A DNA stretch of 64,000 nucleotides from Lysinibacillus sphaericus OT4b.31 (GTDB lineage: Bacteria; Bacillota; Bacilli; Bacillales_A; Planococcaceae): positions 2,678,602 to 2,742,601 of the forward strand of contig NZ_KB933398.1 of NCBI RefSeq assembly GCF_000392615.1. The letters are read 5' to 3'. The notes below the pieces were generated by a model. That model saw only the letters and a list, made by a program, of their open reading frames with translations. It was not told the DNA's origin and ran no database searches. The translations under genes and the position numbers were made by a program. Below, piece after piece: positions 27,601 to 37,204 of the stretch (within the stretch, counting starts at the first letter, position 1; the number at the start of each line of letters is the position of its first letter).

Positions 27601-28513
27601 CCTTTAGAACAGCATGGATATGGTTGTTGTCATTTATTGCATCAGATAATCTCTTTATAACAATAGCAGCAACCCCTTCACCTCCGATAATCCCATCTCC
27701 GCTTTTATCAAATGGTGAACATCTATATTTTGTACTTCTTACAACATAATCAGGTGCTTCCTCTTCCCAATAAGGGAATAAATTTAAATTCACCCCAGCA
27801 ACTACCGCTAAGTTACAATCTCCCTGCTTAAGCGCATTCTTAGCAACATGAACAGCGGCTAAAGAAGAGGAACAACTAGTATTTATTGTCATAACTGGCC
27901 CTTTTAAATCTAATGCATACGATAAATGATACCCCAGATTTGCAGGTATATTTGATATGAAAGCCCGCTCATCTCTTTCTTCGAATAAATTTAAATAATC
28001 AAATGCAGGATGAGGAGTATGTGCTATAAATACTCCAGTATTTGAATCCTTTAGGTGATTTTCCTGGTAGCCTGCCATGTATAATGACTCTAATGCAACC
28101 TGTAAAAACAGGCGCTCTGCTGGTCCCATAAATTGGGCTTCATGCTCATTTAATCCAAATTTTTCAGGATCAAACTGTTCAATATTATGAAGCCATGAGC
28201 CATATGACCTTGGATCATTCGTTATTTTATTTTTCAAATGGCTATACAGTTCATGTAATTTAGGATTAGAGTTGACAATTAAATCAAAACGCTCTTTTGA
28301 AAATTCAGTAACAAAATCCTTTTTGTTCACAAGACCTGACCATAAATCATCTAAATTTGAGACTTCAGGAAATCTCAAAGACATGCCAACAATTGCAAGC
28401 GGTTCACTTGTATCCTTTTCAATTTCATCTAATATATTTAATGCTAAATGTGTATCTAACTTATTTTCTTCTACTAAACTTAATATTTTTTTAGACAGTG
28501 TGTTGTACTTCAT
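24668..28513 (-). CDS. AT-less PKS module KS-KR-ACP; KR lacks its catalytic Tyr
   Basis: A 1,281-residue polyketide synthase. The ketosynthase (about 30-455) has active Cys in TSCSSS and both His residues (EAHGAGT and SNFGH). A linker without an acyltransferase follows, then a ketoreductase with intact NADPH motif (GGTGYLG) and FSSISS, and an acyl carrier (LGGSSLSAL). At the position of the KR catalytic Tyr the sequence reads SECCAVNQY, so Tyr is replaced by Cys. The KR is probably inactive and the beta-keto group kept. The ATG at 28513 follows AGGAGAGAGGAAA and overlaps the end of the exporter gene by 23 bases. Malonyl loading must come from the free acyltransferase. Confidence 0.9.
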   Translation of the reverse strand: MKYNTLSKKILSLVEENKLDTHLALNILDEIEKDTSEPLAIVGMSLRFPEVSNLDDLWSGLVNKKDFVTEFSKERFDLIVNSNPKLHELYSHLKNKITNDPRSYGSWLHNIEQFDPEKFGLNEHEAQFMGPAERLFLQVALESLYMAGYQENHLKDSNTGVFIAHTPHPAFDYLNLFEERDERAFISNIPANLGYHLSYALDLKGPVMTINTSCSSSLAAVHVAKNALKQGDCNLAVVAGVNLNLFPYWEEEAPDYVVRSTKYRCSPFDKSGDGIIGGEGVAAIVIKRLSDAINDNNHIHAVLKGSSISSDGASNGMQVPNPDAQSKAIMDALDEAKLSFNEIDFVEAHGAGTQVGDLIEVEGLKKAYLEKSNKTSECQLGSIKSNFGHMGDAAGIAGLMKAVLSIEKREVPGLNHFEVENPKIGFKDSPFKVSSENKKYDGNRILRAGVNSIGISGTNVHVVLEGYQSNKTEQFSSTLTPLFISSKTRRALWDQIKLLAIHLKNNQNYSIQDLAYTLNNRRSHERSRMCIFASNCNELHQKIERLLNVRTFEKVPKNFYTQGIFLADEHETQVESIKNLDEFNVSTTYKDLMQQYLEGNNVENECRELFKDGKLLPLPVSIFNTRRIWPSSKDAFLNQTKELFFEKKWINYPYNNTNTHEELKAGSTWIFFMNKDDEDMVELKNKMAHIGIRVIEVHKSETFVKHTDEQYSIDINSDTDMYKLFENIGLHELKNLKGIIHSYTFKHLDETMESKENMEKSQEEGIFSLFNITKMLLEFDVTHPIQLNVMSSLTEQIKDNEKIIPARVTIFGLAKVISQEQPTISSYSIDHDLDGGSQEIATHLFKELQQDKDTRPELVAFRKSERYTKVIERQSDNFNGNELLVRENGNYVIAGGTGYLGVQLGKFLSEKETVNIILLARNLLPDRMEWTKIIENNQAEDEMLIYKLTLIMEIESRGSTVTIMQCDVTEEHSVKETFAKIRQDFGEINGAFMLVKQLYHLWIKELKLSQFKKGIHNRVIGTYLVEKELNPEPLDFFILFSSISSLMGTKSASECCAVNQYLDSMAGYLNQKGINGKTMNFTLILDDKKDFGSDTAIPPIDFMDFQNSLNLFFNKGYEWSLISRFDLEQVHYLKPVIKIPFGESFWSEVECFNHSKDDQDESIPMEDEAVKSEFTLSEIEAGIREIWRTVLGVTTIKEIDNFFSLGGSSLSALRFVHLFKNKFVGLKFEISDLYSNPTFQDQILFCDQFYNAKDELNDILDAFESDDISSEEALSLLLNKH

Positions 28514-29804
28514 TTTCCTCTCTCCTATCAAAGTCTTTAATGAATTTCAGCTGAGCGAAAATTGCGACAGTTACTATAATTAGGCCTCCAGCTAAGAGAA
28601 GCAGCGTTCCATAAACTCCTCGTTCCCCGCTACCTAAATAAGGGATAATATTTGCGTTTGAAGCAACTAATCTATCAGCAAGTACCCCTCCTAAAATATA
28701 AGCTAATGGTAAAGAAATCCAAGCTAATGTTCTAGAAATCGAAAAAACTCTTCCTAATAAATTTGGCTCCGTATGAAGTTGAATTAAAGTAAGTGTACCT
28801 GTATTAACCACTGGTAGTAATAACCCCAATCCAGCCCAAAAAACGGCAATTAAGAAAATATTATTGAATAACCCTGTTAACGTTATAAAAACACCAATAC
28901 CAAAATTCGAAATCAATACTAACCATATAATGTGGGTCTTTAATTTAATAAATGACATTAGCAATCCCCCTAATACCATTCCTCCTCCATATATAGAGCT
29001 TAATAACCCGAACTGTTCAACAGTACCAAAGCTCAATATATATGGCTGTCCAACTACTTGATTAAACCCTAATGCAAAGTTCAAAACCGTAAACAAAAGC
29101 ACTAAAGTAAGAAGAGACTTATGCTTAATTAAATAATTAAAACCCTCCTTCAAATCATCAAAAATAGATGAATTTACATTTTTATCTTCATTATCACTGT
29201 TCTCTTTGACACTTAATTTTGTCCAAAGTATTAATAGAATAGGAATCGCAATACAGTAAGTAACTAGCTCCGCACCAATGATATAAACAATGCTTCCAAA
29301 TCCCATTATTACACCACCAATAACAGGACCTAGCACATCACTAGTTGATGTTGCCATTGAAAATACACCATTAGCTCTAGATAACTTTTCTTTCGGTACC
29401 AATAGAGGTACTAGTGTTTGTAATGCTGGCGTTTGCATAGAGCTTACTATAGAAAGCGATATAGCACCTGCAATGACATGGACCATACTTATATTCCCTA
29501 AAATAAGGGAGGAGAAAATTATTGAGGAAATAATGAGCCCAATAATATCTCCTAGTAAAATTAATAATCTAGGACCCTTTCTATCTATCCAGATTCCTAC
29601 AAAAGGTGATAACAAAATTGCTGGGAGAAATCCTGCAACCAGTACTACTGCAAAACTAGATACTTGTCCTGTACTCTGATAAGCCCAGACACCAAGTCCA
29701 AACCTTGCAACAGAAGAACCTAATAAAGAAATAAAATGAGTAGCTACAACCATTAGAAAGATTGAAAATCCGCTGCTCGTTAGTTTGCTAAAATAAGTTA
29801 TCAT
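28491..29804 (-). CDS. MFS exporter of the cluster
   Basis: A 437-residue major facilitator with about 12 membrane helices and the loop 2-3 motif GIWIDRKGPR, typical of drug-efflux members. Its place inside the operon, overlapping the megasynthase stop by four bases (ATGA) and the next PKS gene by 23, marks it as the likely exporter and self-resistance pump for the cluster product. Substrate is inferred from context only. Confidence 0.85.
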   Translation of the reverse strand: MITYFSKLTSSGFSIFLMVVATHFISLLGSSVARFGLGVWAYQSTGQVSSFAVVLVAGFLPAILLSPFVGIWIDRKGPRLLILLGDIIGLIISSIIFSSLILGNISMVHVIAGAISLSIVSSMQTPALQTLVPLLVPKEKLSRANGVFSMATSTSDVLGPVIGGVIMGFGSIVYIIGAELVTYCIAIPILLILWTKLSVKENSDNEDKNVNSSIFDDLKEGFNYLIKHKSLLTLVLLFTVLNFALGFNQVVGQPYILSFGTVEQFGLLSSIYGGGMVLGGLLMSFIKLKTHIIWLVLISNFGIGVFITLTGLFNNIFLIAVFWAGLGLLLPVVNTGTLTLIQLHTEPNLLGRVFSISRTLAWISLPLAYILGGVLADRLVASNANIIPYLGSGERGVYGTLLLLAGGLIIVTVAIFAQLKFIKDFDRREENEVQHTV

Positions 29805-32800
29805 GTACTTTGGGGCTCCTTTGCATTTCCACTACATTCAACCAATATTTCTTCAAATTTAGATAAGAGATGATGAGCTTTTTCATTACTTATAATTTGT
29901 CTATCTACCTCTAAGCTAATATTAAGTTTCCCATCCAAAATAAATATGTTCATTTCCAAAATATTAGAAAGCTCATTGTCAGGATGAATAGCAGGAGCCT
30001 GAGGAAGATTTGGAGAATATTGTAACACTCCATTGTCTCCATTTTTACTATTTGTTGAAGTACTAATATCGTTATCAAAATCTCCTAAGTAATTGACCAA
30101 TAAAGATGGTTGAATACATGTCATGTTGTTATTTTCTCTGATCCATCTTGATACCATAAAGTCCAATCCACTACCAATTTCGCTCAACGATTTACCAACT
30201 GAGTAAAGCATTTCATCTATAGTATTTAATGACACATGTAGCGGATACATCGTCGTAAACCAACCTATCGTCCTACTAAGATCTAATGATAATTGGCGAC
30301 TATCGCGTCCATGCCCTTCAAAGTTAAATAACACATCTTTTTGACCGAATATTTGACTAAACGCTTGAGCAAACGTTACTGCAATGAGTGCATCAGGTTT
30401 GTAAAGTTCTGATTGCTTTCTTGCATTTAAAAATTGATTTGTACTTTCCTCACTTAGAAGTTTCGTTACGTGATATCGATTCTTAAATAAATAATCTTTT
30501 CTGACAGGCTGAATACATAATGGATGTACATTATTTACGTCAATAGTTTCCCAATAAGATTGATTAATGCGTAGTTCCTCTTTATACAATTCTTCTATCC
30601 AATCTGAAAATTGCGTCATAGGGAAACTGAACTTATCTTTACCATTTACTATCGCCAAATAATTATTTTCTAATTCTTCTATTAAGACTCTCCATGAAAC
30701 TCCATCAACGACTAGATGGTGAATAAAGAATGTCAAGATAGGCTTCTTAGATGTCAGGAATACTACTGCACCTATTGGTAATACCTTGCCAAAATCAAAG
30801 CTATCTTGTAATTGGAATTGAATCTTTTCAATTTCTTCTTTTAACATACTTGGAGGTATTAATTTTAAATCTTTCACTATTAGCTTAAATGTGTTTGCTA
30901 ATTTCGGTTCAACAAAAGCCTTCGGTTCTGTATCTTTAACATCAAACCAAGTCAACAAGCTTTCATTTACTGAAATGATTGATTTGAAAGACTTTTCTAA
31001 AGCAACTACATCCACTTTCTCAGGTAATTCTACTGACATTAATAAGTTCCAATAGTGTGCATGCTTAAACGACTGTTCGAAGAACCATTTTTGCATCGGA
31101 GCTAGTGGAATCTTCTTAGAACTTAACTCTTGCCATTCTTTATGAATGTCAATTTCTTTACTAGCTTTCAAAGCTATTTTTCGAATACTTCTATAATTAA
31201 AGATGTGGTTAATTTTTAAAACAATATTTTTCTCTTTTGCCTTAGAAATAAACTTTAATGCCTTAATGGAGTCTCCTCCAATTTTAAAGAAATCTGAATC
31301 TATGTTAACGTTATGATTACCTAGAATCCCTTCTAATATTGAAAGTAATTCCCTTTCCATCTCTGTCAAACTACTGATATCGTCTTTCTGAACCATCTTG
31401 TCATCGTATAATTCAGGGCTTGGAAGTGAAAGTCTATCTACTTTCCCGCTATTAGCCATTGGAATTCGCTCTATTTTTTGATAATAAGTTGGAACTAAAT
31501 ATTCTGGTAAATGACGTAATAGGAGTTTTTCAATATCTCTTTGATTAATCTCTTGTTGACAGACTAAGTAAGCACATAGTTGTTCACCAAATTCATTTTT
31601 ATTTAATGTAACAACAGCATCTTTAACGCTTGGAACTTCTCGTAAGTATTTTTCAATTTCTTCCAGTTCAACCCTGTGACCACGAATTTTAACCATATTA
31701 TCTTTGCGACCATAACAAACAATCTTACCATTTGGTAATACTTGCCCCATATCCCCTGTCTTATATAAATATCCTGATTGTAAATGGTTAATATGATTAG
31801 CTATAAACTTAGTTCTAGTTAAATTCGGCTCTCCCAAATATCCTAAGGCAATACTTTCACCACTTAATGCAATTTCACCAACACCGTATGATGGAGCTAG
31901 TTGATTTTTATTGTTCAGAATGTAAACGGTAGTGTTGTTGATTGGTAATCCGATTGGCGCATGGATGTAATCTGAATTTAGGTCTTCTTCTGTTACTTCA
32001 TGATAAATCGTTCCAACAGTAGCTTCAGTTGGTCCATATTCATTAATAATGCGAGCATTCTGGAATTTCTCTTGCAGCGCTTTACATAACGACATATCTA
32101 AAGCTTCTCCACCTAAAATAAAACACTCTACATCTGGTGAAAACCTCTCACTCTCGATTAAATACTGTATTTGTTTAGGGGTACCTTTAATCGTTATTTT
32201 GCCTTTTATATTTGATACACTTTCAAAAGTTTGATCAATTTCCCCTTCACAACATATTATTTTTCCTCCTGTGATTAGTGGAATAAACATTGAAGTAATT
32301 GTTAAATCCACAGATATGGAAGTGAAAAATGGCATATTTAAAGGTACATTTGTAGGTGAGTAGTATTCAGCAGCCCAATTCAAATAATTATTAAGGTTTT
32401 TACTTGAGACTACTACACCTTTAGGTTTTCCAGTGCTACCGGATGTAAAGAGAATATATGCTGGTGAAGTATTAGAAATGGTATTGAATTCGATTTCTAA
32501 ATTTTCGTCTAGTTGAATTACATCACTTAACATATTTTTAGAGCTGCTCTGTCTATATTTTTCTCCCTTTTCTTTAACAATGATGACAGCATCAAATCTA
32601 TACTGATTTAGTTCATTGCTTACAGTATATTTTTTCTCAGAACATTCAATTTGTATATCAGCACACACATCATTGAGAAGCTCTTTTAAGATTTCTTCGT
32701 TTATAAATAAATCTGTATCCCAATCTAATTTAGTATTCAAATCAATGTTTTCTTCCTTAAATGCTTTTAAAGAAGAGACAAATTCATCTTTTTTATCAAT

Positions 32801-35800
32801 ATCTAATAAATCTCCTAAGAAGATTATTCCGCCCTCTTTTAACGAGTCGATAGCTTTTTGAAGTACTACCTTTAAATAGCCGTAGCTTGGGAAACAGTGA
32901 ATAACACTATTAATGACAACAGCATCTAACTCTGTTTCAAATTTATTAAAGGAATGTGCCGTCGAAACGCTAAATTCAATATTGTTAAAGCTAGATTTCT
33001 TAGCAATTTGTCTATTCCTTTCAATGATTGATGAAGATAAATCCATTGCTGTATACGTTCGCGCATATGGAGCAAGAGCAAAAGTTGTCAAACCTGAGCC
33101 ACATCCAAGCTCTAATACGTTTGAATCTTGTGGTAAATACTCTTTTATTTTGTTTACTGCATTCCCCACATACTCTTGCATTTCTAATGCACTGAACGCT
33201 TCACCTGTATAACTGCTATTCCAACCACTAGCCTCTATCTCCGTTTTTTGCCCTTCAGCGAAATAGTTCCACAAAGATTCGTCCATTAATTCACTTGAAT
33301 CAGCAACAGCACACTGGTCTAAATCCGTTTCTCCTAACACCATAACCGATTGAATATTTTCATTTTCGAATAAAAGCCTATTACACAATGAATAGAATTT
33401 TTTTTCTGAAATAATAAAGTTAGCTTGACTTTGATGCATAATAGATTCAATTCTTGCTTTTGGATTTTTAGGTGATACAGGTATGAATGTGACGTTACTC
33501 ATTAAACAAGATAAAATACCTAAAATTGCAGTTCTATTATTGTTAGAAATAATGACAACATTTTTAATTTCACTGTTGCTGTTCAACAATTTACTTGCTA
33601 TTGATTTACTTCTTACTATTAACTCTCGATATGTTAATGAACCTTCGTTATCTTCCAATGCTGTTTTTTCTGGGTTCGTTTCTGCCATCATTAAAATGGT
33701 ATTTAAAAAGTTTTTGCCATCATCGACAAATTGACCATTTATGACACTTAGACTTCCTTCTACATCAGTATTATTTAATTCATCTTCATGTAAAATCGTA
33801 TCTAGTATTTTTAAATACGTTTCAATTAATGAATTAATAAATTTAGAGGAATATACGCTGTCATAGTACTCAAGATTACAGAATAACTCTCCATCTGGTA
33901 ATTCAACAAATTCAAATTCAAGGTCCCATTTACTTGTTTTGTGTTCAGAAACAATAGGTGTTAGTTCCGCATCGTCAAACGCTGATGTCGTATTTTTAAA
34001 TTTAAAATTTTGAAGTGCCACGTTTATATTAAATAAAGGTGAACGACTAGTATCTCGAGGTAAATCTAATTTTTCCACTAATAAATCGAAAGGATATTCT
34101 TGATGTTTAAAGCTATCCAATAACACTGACTTTACATTTCTTAATAATGCAAGGAAGTCCTCATGTTCTTCGTAATTAATCCTGATTGGGATTGTATTCG
34201 TGAATAAACCAATTATTTTCTCTAATTCTTCATTCAATCTTCCAGATACCGGTGTACCAACCACCATATCAGTATCACCAGTCATCTGATTAATAAGTTT
34301 AAATACACTTGAAACTAAAACCATGTATAACGTACTTTCTTGAGTACTTGCAAAAGATCTTAATTTATCTGCTAATGTAGCACTAATATCAAATCTCTTA
34401 ATCTTTCCAGTATATTGGAAAGTGTTTGGTCTTAATTTATCGCCTGTGATTTCAGTAATAGGGAGATTTCCGCTTAATGTATGAAGCCAGTAATCTTCAT
34501 GTTGTTTAAACCTACCACTTTCTATATTTTCACGTTGCCATGTAGCAAAATCTACATACGTATTTTCTATTGCTGGTAGGTCGTCATATAGATTATTACC
34601 ACTATTGTATAAAGTGAAGAGTTCATCCGATAATAGCGATAATGACCAGCCATCTACAATAATATGGTGCATCATTAAAGCAAAAAGACTTTTATCTTTT
34701 GCTATTTTATAAACAAGTACTCTTAAAAGTGGTCCCGTTTCTAAATCATAAGGAGTTTCTTTCCAAAGATTTATTTGGTCCATTGCTTTAGCTTCAGCAT
34801 TATCTTCTAAATTAAAATCTTTATATTCAAATAAATAGTTTGGATTTTGCAGTATTTTCTGTTTATTCCCATTCTCATACTTCACAAATATTGTTCTTAA
34901 GGACTCATGTCTCTGTGAAAGTAAATCGAATGTTTCACGTAATCTCTCATTGTCTACTAACCCGTTAACTTTAAAGATAAACGGTGTATTGTAAACCATT
35001 TTTTGGTCTGTTAATTGTTCGATTATGCTTAATCGGTTTTGACCGTATGATAATGGATATTCAACATTTTCTGCACTTATTTGAGGTATGATTTCTGCCG
35101 ATTTTAAATTTTCATTGTTTATTTGTTTACTAAGTTGTTCAAATGTAAGGAATACATCATCTAAAACAAAGTCTTTATTGAATTGTTTTTTCAAACGGGT
35201 AATAAATTGTAATCCTGAAAGAGAATTTCCACCTACTGATATAAAACTATCCGTCTGCTTAATATTCTCTGTTTCTAAAATTATTTCTGCTAAACTAATG
35301 ATTTCTTCAAGAGTTGATTTTCCTTTTACCTCTTTAACTTTTACGCTACCTTCACTCTGTAACCAATAAGATTTCTCGTCAAAAAAGTATGTAGGCAAAG
35401 AAATTTTAAAATTATTTTCATTCTGAAATTGTTTATGCCAACTACATTTTTCACCTAAAATATAACTTTCTGCCAAAGTTTTCGTAGTGTTATCGTTATG
35501 ATTTGTCGTAATTACAATTTTTTCCCAACTGCTCATATCTTGATCAATTAAATTTTTACATGCGACTATTAGGTCATCCATTGTCTCAGCAATAATTGCC
35601 ACTCTTATATCATGATGCTCTCTACCTGTACACATCGTATACGCTAAATCACTTAAATTAATCATATCTGCAGTTAAATTAGAAAAATGTTCAATAGTAC
35701 CTCGCAAAGATAATTCAGATTTAGCAGAAAAAGGAATCACATAAGCTTTTCTACTATTTTCTTTCTTATCGATTTCAGCTTTCTTTGGAGCTTCCTCTAA

Positions 35801-37204
35801 TAGTAAATGTACATTTGTACCATTGAAGCCAAAGCAGCTTACACCAGCTATAATAGGTTCATTTTCTTTTTTATTTTTTTTAATGTTATATGGTAATGTC
35901 GGAATAAATACTGGCGAATTTACAAAATCAATGTGTGTATTTGGTTCAACTAAATTTATTGTAGGTGGAACTATTCCCTTTTTTATTACATGTAGCGCTT
36001 TAATAACTCCCGATAAACCTGCAGCTCCATCAAGTAAATGCCCAATATTTCCTTTTACAGAACCAATCGGCAAAAACTGTTTATCATTGTTACTTCGTTC
36101 AATTGCTTCTTGAATGCCTTTTATCTCAATAGGGTCTCCTAAATGAGTTCCTGTGCCATGCGCTTCAATGTAGTCAATTTGCTCTGGCTTAATGCCAGCT
36201 CGATCCCAAGTTTCAGCTAATAAATCTGCATGTGCTTTAGGATTTGGTGCAGTTATACCCGCTGAAGTACCATCATTATTTACTCTAGAGGCAATTATAA
36301 CAGCATGGATATTATCATTATCTTCTATAGCTTGATTTAAAGGCTTTAATAAAAGCGCTACCGCCCCTTCGCCTCTTCCAATTCCACTTGCTGAGTCGTC
36401 AAATGGCTTACACTTTTGTTGCTCAGACATAATGCCCGCAGCATTCATAAAAAGTTTTTCACTATTTATTGGATAAGGAAAAATATTAACACCACCGACT
36501 AATGCCGTTTCACAGTCATTATTCATTAAACCTACACAAGCCTCGTGAATTGCCAACATTGAGGAGGCACAAGTAGCATTTACTACATAAGATGGTCCTT
36601 TTAAATTGAAAATATAAGAAATTCTTGAAGCTGTAAAAGCAGGAATATTGCCCGGAACACTTAATGGTGTGAATTCATCCAAGCCTTCAGAGTAATTGGT
36701 CATAGCAGCGGAAATATAGACACCCGTATTAGAATTTTTCATACGACTCCCTGCATAACCAGCATCTTCAAAACATTGGTATGCTGTTTGAAGAAATCTA
36801 CGCTGTTGTGGGTCCATCACCTTTGCTTCAGCAGCTGAAATATTAAAAAATCCAGCATCAAATTTATCAACTTCATCTAGCCACGCTGCATCCCAAAACG
36901 GCTTCTCTTTGGATATTTTAAGCTTTTCCATATTATTAACAAGGAACCCCTCACACAATGATTTCCTACTATCACTTAATTCTGTTATTTTGTCCTGTTC
37001 ACCGCTTATAACATTCCAAAATTCATCAAAATTTTTAGCACCAGGTAATTCAGTAGAGATCCCGATAATTGCGATCTTTTTATCAACTTCCGGTTTTGAA
37101 TTACTTTTAATTTCATTCACCGATTCAATGATTTGCTTTGCTGCGTTTTTTGTGAGTTCTTTATTTTTAAGAAGATTTAAAACTTGAGGTATTAATTTAC
37201 TCAT
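29801..37204 (-). CDS. Hybrid PKS-NRPS megasynthase KS-ACP-C-A(MT)-PCP-E, Asn-type code
   Basis: A 2,467-residue protein. Domains: ketosynthase (about 40-470; Cys212 in ATCASS, His349, His389), AT-less linker, acyl carrier (Ser661), condensation domain (about 715-1150; HHIIVDG at 846-852), adenylation domain split by a SAM methyltransferase, carrier (Ser1979 in GGDSI) and epimerisation domain (about 2030-2450; HHLVVDG at 2162, EGHGR). The methyltransferase (about 1310-1545, LELGCGSGL) sits between core motifs A2 and A3 (A3 at about 1583-1597). The hand-read code DLTKIGEVGK equals the known Asn code, so the module should deliver D-Asn, possibly methylated. A strong AAGGAGG site lies inside the end of the phosphopantetheinyl transferase gene, which overlaps by 8 bases. 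Confidence 0.92.
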   Translation of the reverse strand: MSKLIPQVLNLLKNKELTKNAAKQIIESVNEIKSNSKPEVDKKIAIIGISTELPGAKNFDEFWNVISGEQDKITELSDSRKSLCEGFLVNNMEKLKISKEKPFWDAAWLDEVDKFDAGFFNISAAEAKVMDPQQRRFLQTAYQCFEDAGYAGSRMKNSNTGVYISAAMTNYSEGLDEFTPLSVPGNIPAFTASRISYIFNLKGPSYVVNATCASSMLAIHEACVGLMNNDCETALVGGVNIFPYPINSEKLFMNAAGIMSEQQKCKPFDDSASGIGRGEGAVALLLKPLNQAIEDNDNIHAVIIASRVNNDGTSAGITAPNPKAHADLLAETWDRAGIKPEQIDYIEAHGTGTHLGDPIEIKGIQEAIERSNNDKQFLPIGSVKGNIGHLLDGAAGLSGVIKALHVIKKGIVPPTINLVEPNTHIDFVNSPVFIPTLPYNIKKNKKENEPIIAGVSCFGFNGTNVHLLLEEAPKKAEIDKKENSRKAYVIPFSAKSELSLRGTIEHFSNLTADMINLSDLAYTMCTGREHHDIRVAIIAETMDDLIVACKNLIDQDMSSWEKIVITTNHNDNTTKTLAESYILGEKCSWHKQFQNENNFKISLPTYFFDEKSYWLQSEGSVKVKEVKGKSTLEEIISLAEIILETENIKQTDSFISVGGNSLSGLQFITRLKKQFNKDFVLDDVFLTFEQLSKQINNENLKSAEIIPQISAENVEYPLSYGQNRLSIIEQLTDQKMVYNTPFIFKVNGLVDNERLRETFDLLSQRHESLRTIFVKYENGNKQKILQNPNYLFEYKDFNLEDNAEAKAMDQINLWKETPYDLETGPLLRVLVYKIAKDKSLFALMMHHIIVDGWSLSLLSDELFTLYNSGNNLYDDLPAIENTYVDFATWQRENIESGRFKQHEDYWLHTLSGNLPITEITGDKLRPNTFQYTGKIKRFDISATLADKLRSFASTQESTLYMVLVSSVFKLINQMTGDTDMVVGTPVSGRLNEELEKIIGLFTNTIPIRINYEEHEDFLALLRNVKSVLLDSFKHQEYPFDLLVEKLDLPRDTSRSPLFNINVALQNFKFKNTTSAFDDAELTPIVSEHKTSKWDLEFEFVELPDGELFCNLEYYDSVYSSKFINSLIETYLKILDTILHEDELNNTDVEGSLSVINGQFVDDGKNFLNTILMMAETNPEKTALEDNEGSLTYRELIVRSKSIASKLLNSNSEIKNVVIISNNNRTAILGILSCLMSNVTFIPVSPKNPKARIESIMHQSQANFIISEKKFYSLCNRLLFENENIQSVMVLGETDLDQCAVADSSELMDESLWNYFAEGQKTEIEASGWNSSYTGEAFSALEMQEYVGNAVNKIKEYLPQDSNVLELGCGSGLTTFALAPYARTYTAMDLSSSIIERNRQIAKKSSFNNIEFSVSTAHSFNKFETELDAVVINSVIHCFPSYGYLKVVLQKAIDSLKEGGIIFLGDLLDIDKKDEFVSSLKAFKEENIDLNTKLDWDTDLFINEEILKELLNDVCADIQIECSEKKYTVSNELNQYRFDAVIIVKEKGEKYRQSSSKNMLSDVIQLDENLEIEFNTISNTSPAYILFTSGSTGKPKGVVVSSKNLNNYLNWAAEYYSPTNVPLNMPFFTSISVDLTITSMFIPLITGGKIICCEGEIDQTFESVSNIKGKITIKGTPKQIQYLIESERFSPDVECFILGGEALDMSLCKALQEKFQNARIINEYGPTEATVGTIYHEVTEEDLNSDYIHAPIGLPINNTTVYILNNKNQLAPSYGVGEIALSGESIALGYLGEPNLTRTKFIANHINHLQSGYLYKTGDMGQVLPNGKIVCYGRKDNMVKIRGHRVELEEIEKYLREVPSVKDAVVTLNKNEFGEQLCAYLVCQQEINQRDIEKLLLRHLPEYLVPTYYQKIERIPMANSGKVDRLSLPSPELYDDKMVQKDDISSLTEMERELLSILEGILGNHNVNIDSDFFKIGGDSIKALKFISKAKEKNIVLKINHIFNYRSIRKIALKASKEIDIHKEWQELSSKKIPLAPMQKWFFEQSFKHAHYWNLLMSVELPEKVDVVALEKSFKSIISVNESLLTWFDVKDTEPKAFVEPKLANTFKLIVKDLKLIPPSMLKEEIEKIQFQLQDSFDFGKVLPIGAVVFLTSKKPILTFFIHHLVVDGVSWRVLIEELENNYLAIVNGKDKFSFPMTQFSDWIEELYKEELRINQSYWETIDVNNVHPLCIQPVRKDYLFKNRYHVTKLLSEESTNQFLNARKQSELYKPDALIAVTFAQAFSQIFGQKDVLFNFEGHGRDSRQLSLDLSRTIGWFTTMYPLHVSLNTIDEMLYSVGKSLSEIGSGLDFMVSRWIRENNNMTCIQPSLLVNYLGDFDNDISTSTNSKNGDNGVLQYSPNLPQAPAIHPDNELSNILEMNIFILDGKLNISLEVDRQIISNEKAHHLLSKFEEILVECSGNAKEPQST

